NCBI GenBank assembly: GCA_038254545.1
Contig: JBBSGB010000013.1
Span: forward strand, 1 to 64,000
Reading direction: 5' to 3'
DNA length: 64,000 nt
From: CAHJXF01 sp038254545
Lineage (GTDB): Bacteria > Pseudomonadota > Gammaproteobacteria > Burkholderiales > Burkholderiaceae_D
Both the position numbers and the translations under genes were made by a program. Shown here piece after piece: positions 1 to 7,555 of this stretch; within the stretch, counting starts at the first letter, position 1; every line of letters starts with the position of its first letter. The notes beneath the pieces were generated by a model, which saw only the letters and a program-made list of their open reading frames with translations, was not told where the DNA came from and ran no database searches.

Positions 1-1
1 C

Positions 2-1723
2 GGCCGTCGCGAGCGCATGCACACGCTGCGGCAGAAAGGCGGCATCTCGGGGTTTCCCCGGCGCTCCGAATCCGAATACGACACCTTCGGCACCGCGCAC
101 TCGTCGACCAGCATTTCGGCGGCGCTCGGCATGGCCGTGGCTGCGAAGCTCAAGGGCGAGCAGCATCGCAAGAGCATCGCGGTGATCGGCGACGGTGCGA
201 TGTCCGCGGGCATGGCCTACGAAGCCCTGAACAATGCGGGCGTGATGCACGACGTCGACCTGCTGGTGATCCTGAACGACAACGACATGTCGATCTCGCC
301 GCCGGTGGGTGCGCTCAATCGCTATCTCGCGCGCCTGATGAGCGGCCAGTTCTATGCGACCGCGAAGAACGTGGGCCGCAGCGTGCTCGGCGTCGCGCCG
401 CCGCTGTTCGAGTTCGCGCGCAAGTTCGAGGAACACGCGAAGGGCATGATCGTGCCCGCGACGATGTTCGAGGAACTGGGCTTCAATTACATCGGGCCGA
501 TCGACGGCCACGATCTCGAATCTCTGATCCCGACCCTGCAGAACATCAAGCAGCTCGGCGGCCCGCAGTTCCTTCATGTGGTCACCAAGAAGGGGCAGGG
601 CTACAAGCTCGCCGAAGCCGACCCGGTGCTTTATCACGGGCCCAGCAAGTTCGACCCGCACGTGGGTATCGTGCCGGCGGCGTCCCCTTCGAAGAAGAGC
701 TACACGCAGGTGTTCGGCACGTGGCTGTGCGACATGGCCGCGGCCGATCGACGCCTGGTCGGCATCACGCCCGCGATGCGCGAGGGTTCGGGGATGGTCG
801 AATTCGAACGCCGCTTTCCGACCCGTTATTTCGACGTCGGCATCGCCGAGCAACACGCCGTGACGTTCGCAGCCGGCATGGCGACCGAGGGCATGAAGCC
901 GGTGGTCGCGATCTATTCGACGTTTCTTCAGCGCGCCTACGATCAACTGATTCACGACGTGGCGTTGCAGAACCTCGACGTGACGTTCGCGCTCGATCGC
1001 GCGGGCCTGGTCGGGCAGGACGGCGCCACGCATGCGGGCAACTACGATCTCGCCTACCTGCGCTGCATTCCCAACATGGTGGTGATGGCCGCATCCGACG
1101 AAGCCGAATGCCGCGCGATGCTGAGCACGGCCTTCCTGCATGTCGGCCCGTCGGCGGTGCGCTATCCGCGCGGCGCCGCGGCGGCGTCGCATGCGGTGTC
1201 GGGCGGAACGCAATCGCTGGCCCCCTTGCCGCTCGGAAAAGGCGTGGTGTTGCGCGAGACCACGATGGCCTCGCGTGCGGCGGCGTCTTCGCTTGCGGCC
1301 TCGCCGCGCGTGGCGATACTCGCGTTCGGGGCCATGGTGGGTCCTGCGCTGGCCGCCGGCGATGCGCTCGATGCGACGGTCGCGAACATGCGCTTCATCA
1401 AGCCGCTCGATGCGACGCTGGTGGCCGACCTGGCGCACAAGCACGACCTGATCGTCACGATCGAAGAAGGCTGCATTATGGGCGGCGCCGGGTCGGCCTG
1501 CGCCGAAGCGCTGGCCGATGCCGCGATCGTGAAACCGATCTTGCATTTGGGGCTGCCGGATCAATTTATCGATCACGGCGACCCTGCGCTGCTGCTGGCC
1601 GACTGCGGGTTGAACACCGAAGGTATCGAGTCGTCGATTCGCAAGAAACTGGCGGACATGGGCGATCGTCGCAGCGAGCCATCCGATATTCGCGAACCGC
1701 GGCTGGTCGTCAGCAATGGTTGA
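2..1723 (+). CDS. dxs: 1-deoxy-D-xylulose-5-phosphate synthase, 5'-truncated by window edge
   Basis: Condenses pyruvate and glyceraldehyde 3-phosphate to DXP, the first step of the cytosolic MEP isoprenoid pathway; the product also feeds thiamine and pyridoxal synthesis. The open frame runs in from the left edge with GRRERMHTLRQKGG, a conserved internal Dxs stretch, so roughly the first 90 residues lie outside the window and the ATG at 17 is internal. Visible motifs are HSSTSIS, the thiamine-diphosphate motif beginning GDGAMSAG (bases 188-211), the transketolase pyrimidine-binding block with DVGIAEQHAVTFAAG, and the C-terminal transketolase domain. About 573 residues are visible against about 620-640 for full-length enzymes. 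A stretch after RYPRGAAAA is Ala/Ser-rich and looks slightly expanded. The stop codon lies in a short tandem repeat. folE2 follows on the same strand after about 200 bases. Confidence 0.96.
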   Translation, partial: GRRERMHTLRQKGGISGFPRRSESEYDTFGTAHSSTSISAALGMAVAAKLKGEQHRKSIAVIGDGAMSAGMAYEALNNAGVMHDVDLLVILNDNDMSISPPVGALNRYLARLMSGQFYATAKNVGRSVLGVAPPLFEFARKFEEHAKGMIVPATMFEELGFNYIGPIDGHDLESLIPTLQNIKQLGGPQFLHVVTKKGQGYKLAEADPVLYHGPSKFDPHVGIVPAASPSKKSYTQVFGTWLCDMAAADRRLVGITPAMREGSGMVEFERRFPTRYFDVGIAEQHAVTFAAGMATEGMKPVVAIYSTFLQRAYDQLIHDVALQNLDVTFALDRAGLVGQDGATHAGNYDLAYLRCIPNMVVMAASDEAECRAMLSTAFLHVGPSAVRYPRGAAAASHAVSGGTQSLAPLPLGKGVVLRETTMASRAAASSLAASPRVAILAFGAMVGPALAAGDALDATVANMRFIKPLDATLVADLAHKHDLIVTIEEGCIMGGAGSACAEALADAAIVKPILHLGLPDQFIDHGDPALLLADCGLNTEGIESSIRKKLADMGDRRSEPSDIREPRLVVSNG

Positions 1724-1776
1724 AATGCGGGTTGAAAATACGGGTTGAAAATGCGGGTTGAAAGCGCGGCTTGAAG
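1719..1776 (+). repeat. 12-13 bp tandem repeat across the dxs stop codon
   Basis: Four consecutive units of the form GTTGAAAATGCGG (1719-1730, 1731-1743, 1744-1756, 1757-1769) plus a degenerate fifth follow one another. The dxs TGA (1721-1723) lies inside the first unit, so the repeat starts in coding sequence and runs into the dxs-folE2 intergenic region. No function is evident; slipped-strand duplication is the simplest origin. Confidence 0.8.
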
Positions 1777-1921
1777 ACTCGTGCAAAAATGAACGCTCGT
1801 TTCTAGCGGTGCTCGCAGCAACCGATATGGCGGTCGGAACCGATCGTGATTTCTTCGGTCCGCATGTGGCCTCCCGCAATCCAATTTTCTTGAACCCACC
1901 CGCGCGTGCGGGTCATCAGAC

Positions 1922-2755
1922 ATGAATGCTCCAGACCCGATCAAGTCCTTCACGGTCGATCTGCCCGATGTGCAGGGCGCGCCCGATCAGCGTCATCTCG
2001 CGATCCAGCGCGTCGGCATCAAGGCGGTGCGTCATCCGCTGACTGTGAAGGCCGGTGAAGGACGATCGCAGCCCACCGTGGGCATGTGGAGTCTCGACGT
2101 GCATCTGCCCGAGACGGTCAAAGGCACGCACATGTCGCGGTTCGTCGCGCTGCTCGAAGAGCGTCGCGGCGTGCTCGACGTAGAGGCGCTGCGCAAGCTG
2201 CTTGCGACGATGGCCGGCAAGCTCGGCGCCGAAGCGGGCCGCATCGAAGTCAAGTATCCCTACTTCATCACCAAGACCGCGCCGATCTCCGGCGTCGAGA
2301 GCCTGCTCGACATCGAAGTGACGCTGGCCGGCCGCATTTCTGCGGGCGGCAGGACGGACGTATCGCTGACGGTGGTCGTACCGGTGACGAGCCTGTGTCC
2401 GTGCTCGAAGCAGATTTCGGACTACGGCGCGCACAACCAGCGTTCGCGCGTCACGATCGAGGCGGGCGTCAGGGAAGGCGTAGCGCTCGCCGTCGAGGAT
2501 CTGGTGCGGGTCGCCGAGGAAGAAGCCTCGTGCGAGGTCTACGGCTTCCTGAAGCGGCCCGACGAGAAGTACGTCACCGAACGCGCCTACGACAACCCAA
2601 AGTTCGTCGAAGATCTGATTCGCGATGTCGTGCAGAGATTGAACGACGACCCGCGCATCGGGCGCTATGTGGTAGAAGTCGAGAACTTCGAGTCGATCCA
2701 CAACCATAGTGCGTATGCGCGTATCGAGCGGCCGGCGCCGGGCATGCGTGATTGA
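1922..2755 (+). CDS. folE2: GTP cyclohydrolase I, type IB (FolE2)
   Basis: Converts GTP to 7,8-dihydroneopterin triphosphate, the first step of folate synthesis, using a catalytic metal other than strictly zinc. The 277-residue product is typical for FolE2. The N-terminal DLPDVQ stretch, HPLTVKAG and the active-site region CPCSKQISDYGAHNQRSRV, with its metal-binding Cys and His, are all present. The C-terminal part contains SCEVYGFLKRPDEKYVTERAYDNPK. The ATG at 1922 is the first codon of the conserved N-terminus and lacks a strong Shine-Dalgarno. It follows dxs on the same strand and ends just before a strong hairpin terminator. In some bacteria FolE2 backs up zinc-dependent FolE under zinc limitation, but I see no convincing Zur box upstream. 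Confidence 0.96.
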   Translation: MNAPDPIKSFTVDLPDVQGAPDQRHLAIQRVGIKAVRHPLTVKAGEGRSQPTVGMWSLDVHLPETVKGTHMSRFVALLEERRGVLDVEALRKLLATMAGKLGAEAGRIEVKYPYFITKTAPISGVESLLDIEVTLAGRISAGGRTDVSLTVVVPVTSLCPCSKQISDYGAHNQRSRVTIEAGVREGVALAVEDLVRVAEEEASCEVYGFLKRPDEKYVTERAYDNPKFVEDLIRDVVQRLNDDPRIGRYVVEVENFESIHNHSAYARIERPAPGMRD

Positions 2756-2793
2756 TGTTGCGCACTCGACGCACTGATTGAAGAATGACAAGG

Positions 2794-2819
2794 GCCCCGT
2801 GAATTTCGCGGGGCTTTTT
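2794..2819 (+). terminator. Rho-independent terminator after folE2
   Basis: GCCCCG (2794-2799) pairs with CGGGGC (2809-2814) across a 9-base loop and is followed directly by TTTTT. It lies about 40 bases after the folE2 stop and ends the dxs-folE2 unit. Confidence 0.85.
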
Positions 2820-2854
2820 GTTTTGTTTCGTCGTGACCGGTCGCGAGGAGCTCG

Positions 2855-4087
2855 ATGCCGTCGCCCTTACGAACCGCGCTTGCACTGGCACTGGGCGCCG
2901 CGGTCTCCCTCGGCCTCGCGCGCTTCTCGTACGCGCTCTTGCTGCCGCCCATGCGCACCGATCTCGGCTGGAGCTATCTGACCTCGGGCGCGATGAATAC
3001 CGTCAATGCGGCGGGTTATCTGGCTGGTGCCCTGCTGACCGTTTCCTGGTTGAAGCGGCACGCGGCTCGGCGCGTTTTTCTCTGGGGCAGCGCGATCGCG
3101 GGGCTCGCATTGATCGCGCATGGACTCGTGCTCGACGACGCGCTGCTCTATTTGCTGCGCTTCGTCACCGGCGTCGCCAGCGCGGCGACCTTCATTGCCG
3201 GAGGCTTGCTCGCAGCGCGATTAGCGAGCGGCGACGCAGTGAAAGCGCACGGGCAAGCGCGCGATGACCGCCACGCGCGGCGCCCGTTGCAAGCCGGCCT
3301 CATCCTCAGCGTCTATTACGGCGGTACCGGCATCGGCATCGTCGCGTCCGCGTTGCTGGTGCCGATCCTGATCACGTTCGCGACGTCGCACCGCTGGCAA
3401 TATGCGTGGATCGGCCTGGGCGTCGCCGCACTGCTGGCCACCATCGTCATGGCCGCGTCCACACGCCACCTCGACACGCGGGCGAGTGCGACGACCGAGT
3501 ACTCGCGGGTCTCGTTGCGAGACTTCGGCTTCGGATTGGCCGCCTACTTCCTGTTCGGCCTCGGCTACATCGGCTACATGACCTTCGTGATTACGCTGCT
3601 GCGCGAGCAGCGCTTGCGCAGCGCGTTGATCACGAGCTTCTTCGTCGTGCTCGGGCTTGCGGTGGTTGCATCGTCATGGGTCTGGGCGAACGTCCTGCAA
3701 CGCTATCGCGGCGGTGAGGCGATGACCTTGCTCGACGCGCTGCTCGCGGTTGCGACGCTGCTACCGGTGCTGAGCGCGCATCCGCTCGCGGTGTTCGCAT
3801 CCGGGCTGCTTTTCGGCGGCGTGTTTCTGCCGGTAGTCGCATCGACCACGGCGCTGGTGCGGCACAACCTCGAGCCTTCGGCGTGGTCGGCCGGCATCAG
3901 CGCCTTCACCATCGTCTTTGCCGCAGGTCAGATCGTAGGTCCCACGCTGATCGGGTGGGTGGCCGATGGCGCCGGAGGTTTGCGTGGCGGATTCGCTTGC
4001 AGCGCGGCGGTGCTTGCGCTCGCGGCGATCGTCGCGTGGCTGCAGAAGCCCCTGTCGTCCTCGCAGCGAGTCAGAAGCGCTTCGTGA
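2855..4087 (+). CDS. YbfB/YjiJ-family MFS transporter
   Basis: Predicted 12-helix inner-membrane major facilitator of 410 residues. The first helices contain ALALGAAVSLGLARFSYALLLPPMRTDLGW, the signature region of the YbfB/YjiJ subfamily, followed by MNTVNAAGYLAG. Between the halves is a charged loop (around residues 127-147, rich in Arg/His/Asp). The substrate is unknown; relatives are usually annotated as efflux proteins. GAGGAG about 4 bases before the ATG at 2855 supports this start. The gene is monocistronic behind the folE2 terminator. Its last 17 bases overlap the 3' end of the convergent aspartic-protease gene, and no hairpin terminator separates the two. Confidence 0.85.
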   Translation: MPSPLRTALALALGAAVSLGLARFSYALLLPPMRTDLGWSYLTSGAMNTVNAAGYLAGALLTVSWLKRHAARRVFLWGSAIAGLALIAHGLVLDDALLYLLRFVTGVASAATFIAGGLLAARLASGDAVKAHGQARDDRHARRPLQAGLILSVYYGGTGIGIVASALLVPILITFATSHRWQYAWIGLGVAALLATIVMAASTRHLDTRASATTEYSRVSLRDFGFGLAAYFLFGLGYIGYMTFVITLLREQRLRSALITSFFVVLGLAVVASSWVWANVLQRYRGGEAMTLLDALLAVATLLPVLSAHPLAVFASGLLFGGVFLPVVASTTALVRHNLEPSAWSAGISAFTIVFAAGQIVGPTLIGWVADGAGGLRGGFACSAAVLALAAIVAWLQKPLSSSQRVRSAS

Positions 4088-4739
4088 GCACCATGCTCTG
4101 CCCGTCGCGGCTGACCTCGGTACGCGACAGGAAGCTCATGCCCAGTAGCGACGGCCCGTCGTAGCCGCCTTCCATCACGCCGGCTTCGACATTGTTCAGT
4201 TCGACGTCGCCGACCTTGACGCGATCGAGCTTGACGATGCGGTAAGGAATAGCGCCGTTGGCGGTGTTGGCCATCCCCTGCGGTGCCTCTCGATACCGGA
4301 TCCCGAGCCGGTTCGCTTCGTTGGCCGACAGGACCACCAGCGTCGCGCCGGTGTCGACCAGAAAGCGTGTCGGCACGCCGTTGATGGCGCCGTCGGCCAT
4401 GTAGTGTCCGCGGCTGTCGGCAGCGAGCATCGCGCTGGCGCGACTGTTCGCGCTGCCGCTCGAGGTTCTGCCGCCAAAGAACGAGCCCATCGCAAACGTC
4501 TGTCGCTTGCCATCGACGAGGAAGGTCGCGCTGTCGGCACCGATCGCGAGGAGCTTGTAGCCAGCCACGCTTTCGCCGATCGCAACGCTGCGCGGTGCGG
4601 CACCGTCCACCGCCACCACGGCCTTGCCGGGAAACAGGCCGACGATGCTGAGGGTCGCGGCGTGAGCGCCCGAGGTGAGCACGGGTGGCACGAGCAGCAC
4701 GAGCAGCGCAATCGTGCGAAGAGAATCCGTCGTGCGCAC
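4071..4739 (-). CDS. Retropepsin-like aspartic protease (TIGR02281 type), exported
   Basis: 222-residue predicted periplasmic protein. It has a hydrophobic signal sequence (LRTIALLVLLVPPVLTSGAHA) and a C-terminal retropepsin-like domain. The catalytic motif FLVDTGATLVVLS is followed by the flap/strand pattern and the second conserved motif SLLGMSFLSR, as in the clan AA single-domain proteases that act as dimers. Its substrate is unknown. The ORF starts with GTG at 4739 and no clear Shine-Dalgarno is visible, so the start is tentative. It lies 13 bases downstream of yajQ on the same strand and may be cotranscribed. Its 3' end overlaps the convergent MFS gene by 17 bases. Confidence 0.8.
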   Translation of the reverse strand: MRTTDSLRTIALLVLLVPPVLTSGAHAATLSIVGLFPGKAVVAVDGAAPRSVAIGESVAGYKLLAIGADSATFLVDGKRQTFAMGSFFGGRTSSGSANSRASAMLAADSRGHYMADGAINGVPTRFLVDTGATLVVLSANEANRLGIRYREAPQGMANTANGAIPYRIVKLDRVKVGDVELNNVEAGVMEGGYDGPSLLGMSFLSRTEVSRDGQSMVLTKRF

Positions 4740-4752
4740 GATAACCGCGCCG

Positions 4753-5238
4753 CTAGTCGCGAAAATTGTTGAAGTCGAGCGGCGTGTCCGTGATCGACTT
4801 CTTCAGCAGCGCGATCGCTGATTGCAGATCGTCGCGCTTGGCACCGGTCACGCGCACGGCATCGCCCTGGATGCTCGCCTGCACCTTGAGCTTGGCTTCC
4901 TTGACCGCCTTGACGATCTTCTTGGCGACTTCGGACTCGATGCCGTTCTTGACCTTGATGACCTGCTTGACCTTGTCGCCGCCGATCTTCTCGATCTTGC
5001 CGAGGTCGAGAAAGCGGATATCGACGCCGCGCTTGGTCATCTTGCCGTTCAGGATGTCGCGCACCTGGCCGAGCTGGAATTCCGAATCCGAATAGAGCGT
5101 GAGATCGCGTTCCTTCTGCTCGACACGCGCGTCCGAGCCCTTGAAATCGAAACGCGTGCCGACCTCCTTGTTGGTCTGGTCGACCGCGTTCTTGACTTCG
5201 ACCTGATTGGCTTCCGAGACGGCGTCGAACGAGGGCAT
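4753..5238 (-). CDS. yajQ: YajQ-family nucleotide-binding protein (UPF0234)
   Basis: 161-residue cytosolic protein with two ferredoxin-like RNA-binding-type folds, starting MPSFDAVSEANQVEV, the family's conserved N-terminus. TRFDFKGSDARVE and the C-terminal end PLDFNNFRD are also hallmarks. E. coli YajQ binds nucleotides and RNA, and the Xanthomonas homologue has been described as a cyclic di-GMP-binding regulator. That is notable because a diguanylate cyclase lies about 4 kb away, but a link is only inference. The start at 5238 is chosen from the family N-terminus; the longer open frame upstream has no family similarity. It is divergent from murB, and the short gap holds paired TATACT -10-like boxes. 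Confidence 0.95.
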   Translation of the reverse strand: MPSFDAVSEANQVEVKNAVDQTNKEVGTRFDFKGSDARVEQKERDLTLYSDSEFQLGQVRDILNGKMTKRGVDIRFLDLGKIEKIGGDKVKQVIKVKNGIESEVAKKIVKAVKEAKLKVQASIQGDAVRVTGAKRDDLQSAIALLKKSITDTPLDFNNFRD

Positions 5239-5269
5239 GCTGCTTTTCCGGTGAAACGAAGGGGTGAAA

Positions 5270-5301
5270 AGTATAGACGAGCGAGAGGGCGTCGATATAC
5301 T
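5270..5301. promoter_or_regulatory. Divergent yajQ/murB promoter region
   Basis: Two TATACT hexamers face away from each other. One on the minus strand (5275-5270) is 31 bases upstream of yajQ; one on the plus strand (5296-5301) is 40 bases upstream of murB. TAGACG (5274-5279) is a 4/6 match to TTGACA at 16-bp spacing for murB. The yajQ -35 is not recognisable. Assignment is from sequence only. Confidence 0.4.
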
Positions 5302-5341
5302 CGCCGCTCCTTGCCGACCCGTCGGCGCGAATTCCATTCGC

Positions 5342-6376
5342 ATGGCCTTCACCATTCGTCGCGACGTTTCTCTCGAAGCACTCAACACCTTCGGCATCGC
5401 TGCGCGTGCGCGCTGCTTCGCACGCATCGAGACGATCGAAGACCTCCAGGCGTTGCGCGAGCGCCCCGAGTGGGCCGATGGCCCGCGCCTGATCCTGGGC
5501 GGCGGCAGCAACCTGCTCTTCACGCGCGACTTCGACGGACTGGTGGCGCACGTCGCGCTGACGGGCCGCGACTATCTTGGAGACGACGGCGACCATCATC
5601 TCGTCTCGGCGTGCGCCGGCGAGAACTGGGACGCCTTCGTGCGCCACACCTTGCGCGAAGCCTGGCCAGGCTTGGAGAACCTCGCGCTGATTCCTGGCTC
5701 GGTGGGTGCGGCGCCGGTGCAGAACATCGGCGCCTATGGCGTCGAACTGGTCGAGCGCTTCGCGTGGCTGGAATTCTTCGATCTGGCCACCGGTCGAGTC
5801 GCCCGCATGAACGCCGACGCATGCGGCTTCGCTTATCGCGATAGCGCATTCAAGCGAGAACTGCGCGGGCGCGTTGTCATCACGCGCGTGGTGTTCCGCT
5901 TGCCGAAACGATGGGAGCCGCGCATCGGCTATGGCGACGTGCGCGCGATGCTCGAAGAGCAAGCCATCGATCGTCCGACTGCGCTCGATGTGGCCGACGT
6001 GGTGACCGCGATCCGTCGCGCCAAGCTTCCCGACCCGGCGGTGATCGGCAATGCGGGCAGCTTCTTCAAGAACCCGATCGTGACGAGCCCGGTCTTCGAC
6101 GCGATTCGCGCGTGCGAGCCGAATGCGGTCGGCTATCCGCAAGCCGATGGGTGCGTGAAGCTCGCAGCGGCATGGCTGATCGATCGCTGCGGTTGGCGCG
6201 GCCATTCGCTGCCCGGTGCAAGCGGCCGCGCGGCCGTGCACGACCGGCAGGCTCTGGTCCTCGTCAATCGAGGCGGCGCAACCGGCGCCGAAGTGCTCGC
6301 GCTTGCGTCGGCGATTGCCGAAAGCGTCGCGGCACGCTTCGGTGTGGCGCTCGAACCCGAGCCGGTGATTGTCTGA
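5342..6376 (+). CDS. murB: UDP-N-acetylenolpyruvoylglucosamine reductase
   Basis: Cytosolic FAD-dependent reductase that turns UDP-GlcNAc-enolpyruvate into UDP-MurNAc with NADPH, the second committed step of peptidoglycan precursor synthesis. The product is 344 residues, as for type I MurB (E. coli 342). The FAD-binding N-terminal domain has LEALNTFGIAARAR and the LGGGSNLLF loop. The block LIPGSVGAAPVQNIGAYGVEL and the catalytic-serine region GNAGSFFKNP are intact. The end of the protein carries the conserved Glu (LEPEPVIV). The ATG at 5342 matches the family start; an in-frame upstream extension to 5264 overlaps the promoter and is rejected. It is convergent with a DUF3617 gene. Confidence 0.97.
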   Translation: MAFTIRRDVSLEALNTFGIAARARCFARIETIEDLQALRERPEWADGPRLILGGGSNLLFTRDFDGLVAHVALTGRDYLGDDGDHHLVSACAGENWDAFVRHTLREAWPGLENLALIPGSVGAAPVQNIGAYGVELVERFAWLEFFDLATGRVARMNADACGFAYRDSAFKRELRGRVVITRVVFRLPKRWEPRIGYGDVRAMLEEQAIDRPTALDVADVVTAIRRAKLPDPAVIGNAGSFFKNPIVTSPVFDAIRACEPNAVGYPQADGCVKLAAAWLIDRCGWRGHSLPGASGRAAVHDRQALVLVNRGGATGAEVLALASAIAESVAARFGVALEPEPVIV

Positions 6377-6395
6377 CGCGCGCGAGGCTCTCGCC

Positions 6396-6935
6396 TCACC
6401 GCATCTTCGCGAGCTTGTCCGGAATGCCCACGCAAATCGGCCCGAGCCACCTGCCGTTGATATCGGCGTGGAATTTCCCATTGCTGGTCGGCTGATCGAT
6501 CGTGCCGGCCAGGCTTTCAGGGGTCTTCGCCTCGAAGGTAATCGTTCCGGTGCGCGGTACGCCCGAACAGCTCGTCGCGACGACCATTTTTTTTAGCGTG
6601 CGCACGATGTTCTGTCGCGTGCAATCCGCGTCGTCACCGGGGGGAAAGCGATCGCGATCGAGATCCTCCTTCTTTACACAGATCTTCTGCACCGACGTGT
6701 TGGGTTTGCCACTACGACCGGCCATCGACTTCTCGATCATCGAGCGGCGATAGGGCGGCAACTTCGCGAGCTCCTTGGGCGTGATCGCGTTGACGGTCGT
6801 GGTCGTGCTCACCGTAAACTCCCAGGCGCCCGGCTTCACGTAGAGTGGCTCAGCGTTGGCGAGCGCAGGTGCGAAGGCCGCGAACAGGGCCGCAGCCGCA
6901 CCGACCACGCCGCGTGCAAGGGATTTCTTCTTCAT
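6396..6935 (-). CDS. DUF3617 family exported protein (copy 1)
   Basis: 179-residue predicted periplasmic protein. A cleavable signal peptide (KKKSLARGVVGAAAALFAAF, cleavage near ANA-EP) is followed by the DUF3617 pattern PGAWEFTVSTTTT, ICVKKEDLDRD and a C-terminal GTITFEAKTPESLAGTI-type strand block. Cysteines are spaced like those of the upstream paralogue, suggesting conserved disulfides. The function of the family is unknown. It lies 59 bases downstream of its paralogue on the same strand, so the pair probably arose by tandem duplication and shares a transcript. Confidence 0.82.
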   Translation of the reverse strand: MKKKSLARGVVGAAAALFAAFAPALANAEPLYVKPGAWEFTVSTTTTVNAITPKELAKLPPYRRSMIEKSMAGRSGKPNTSVQKICVKKEDLDRDRFPPGDDADCTRQNIVRTLKKMVVATSCSGVPRTGTITFEAKTPESLAGTIDQPTSNGKFHADINGRWLGPICVGIPDKLAKMR

Positions 6936-6994
6936 GAATCGATCTCTCGCGAAAGGTCAGGCGCGGGCCGGTGAGGTTGGGTCAGCGGCCACAG

Positions 6995-7531
6995 TCACTT
7001 CATCTTCACGGGCCGGTCCGCAATGCCTTCGCAACTCGCGCCCAGCCACTTGCCGTTGACATCGACGTGAAATTTTCCGTTGCCGGTTTCCTGATCGATC
7101 GTGCCGACCACGGTTTCGGGATTCTTCGCTTCGAAGATGAACGTCCCCTGGCGTGGCGGCGTGCCCGAGCAGCTCATCGCCACCACCACCTTGGTCGCCG
7201 TGCGCGAGACGGTCTTGCGCGTGCACGCCGAGTCGTCGTTGCCTTCGGCAAAGCGATCGCGCTCGAGATCTTCCTTCTTCACGCAGCTCTTGTGCACCGA
7301 GGTGTTGGGCTTGCCGCCGCGCTCGGCCATCATTTTCTCGACCATCGCGCGGCGTTCGGGCGGCATCTTCGCGAGCGCCTCGGGCGGAATGACATTGCCG
7401 GTTCCCGACGTCGTAACGGTCATTTCCCATGCGCCCGGCTTGGCGTTCAGCGGCTCGGCCCCGGCGGCCGCGGCAGCAAACAGGGTTGCGGCCGCGCAAG
7501 CCACAACGCGGCCAAATGTTAGCTCGTTCAT
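6995..7531 (-). CDS. DUF3617 family exported protein (copy 2)
   Basis: 178-residue predicted periplasmic protein, clearly homologous to the downstream neighbour along its length (signal peptide, KPGAWEMTVTTSG, SCVKKEDLERDRF, TFIFEAKNPETVVGTIDQ). Four cysteines are shared with the paralogue. AGGAG seven bases before the ATG at 7531 supports the start. It begins 24 bases after argG on the same strand and could be read through from the argG promoter. The function of the family is unknown; many members are small outer-envelope or periplasmic proteins. Confidence 0.82.
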   Translation of the reverse strand: MNELTFGRVVACAAATLFAAAAAGAEPLNAKPGAWEMTVTTSGTGNVIPPEALAKMPPERRAMVEKMMAERGGKPNTSVHKSCVKKEDLERDRFAEGNDDSACTRKTVSRTATKVVVAMSCSGTPPRQGTFIFEAKNPETVVGTIDQETGNGKFHVDVNGKWLGASCEGIADRPVKMK

Positions 7532-7555
7532 CGATGGTCTCCTGGTCGATCGATC

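Noticed and set aside
1719..1776. CRISPR-like array
   Set aside because: Units are 12-13 bases with no spacers; it is a simple tandem repeat.
4196..6481. 761-codon minus-strand open frame across yajQ and murB
   Set aside because: It is antisense to murB and out of frame with yajQ and the aspartic protease; real genes with clear motifs explain the whole stretch.
6620..6670. Frequent GCGATCG/CGATCG words as a special repeated motif
   Set aside because: They are spread evenly through coding sequence of the whole window and fit general codon and oligonucleotide bias of this genome type.
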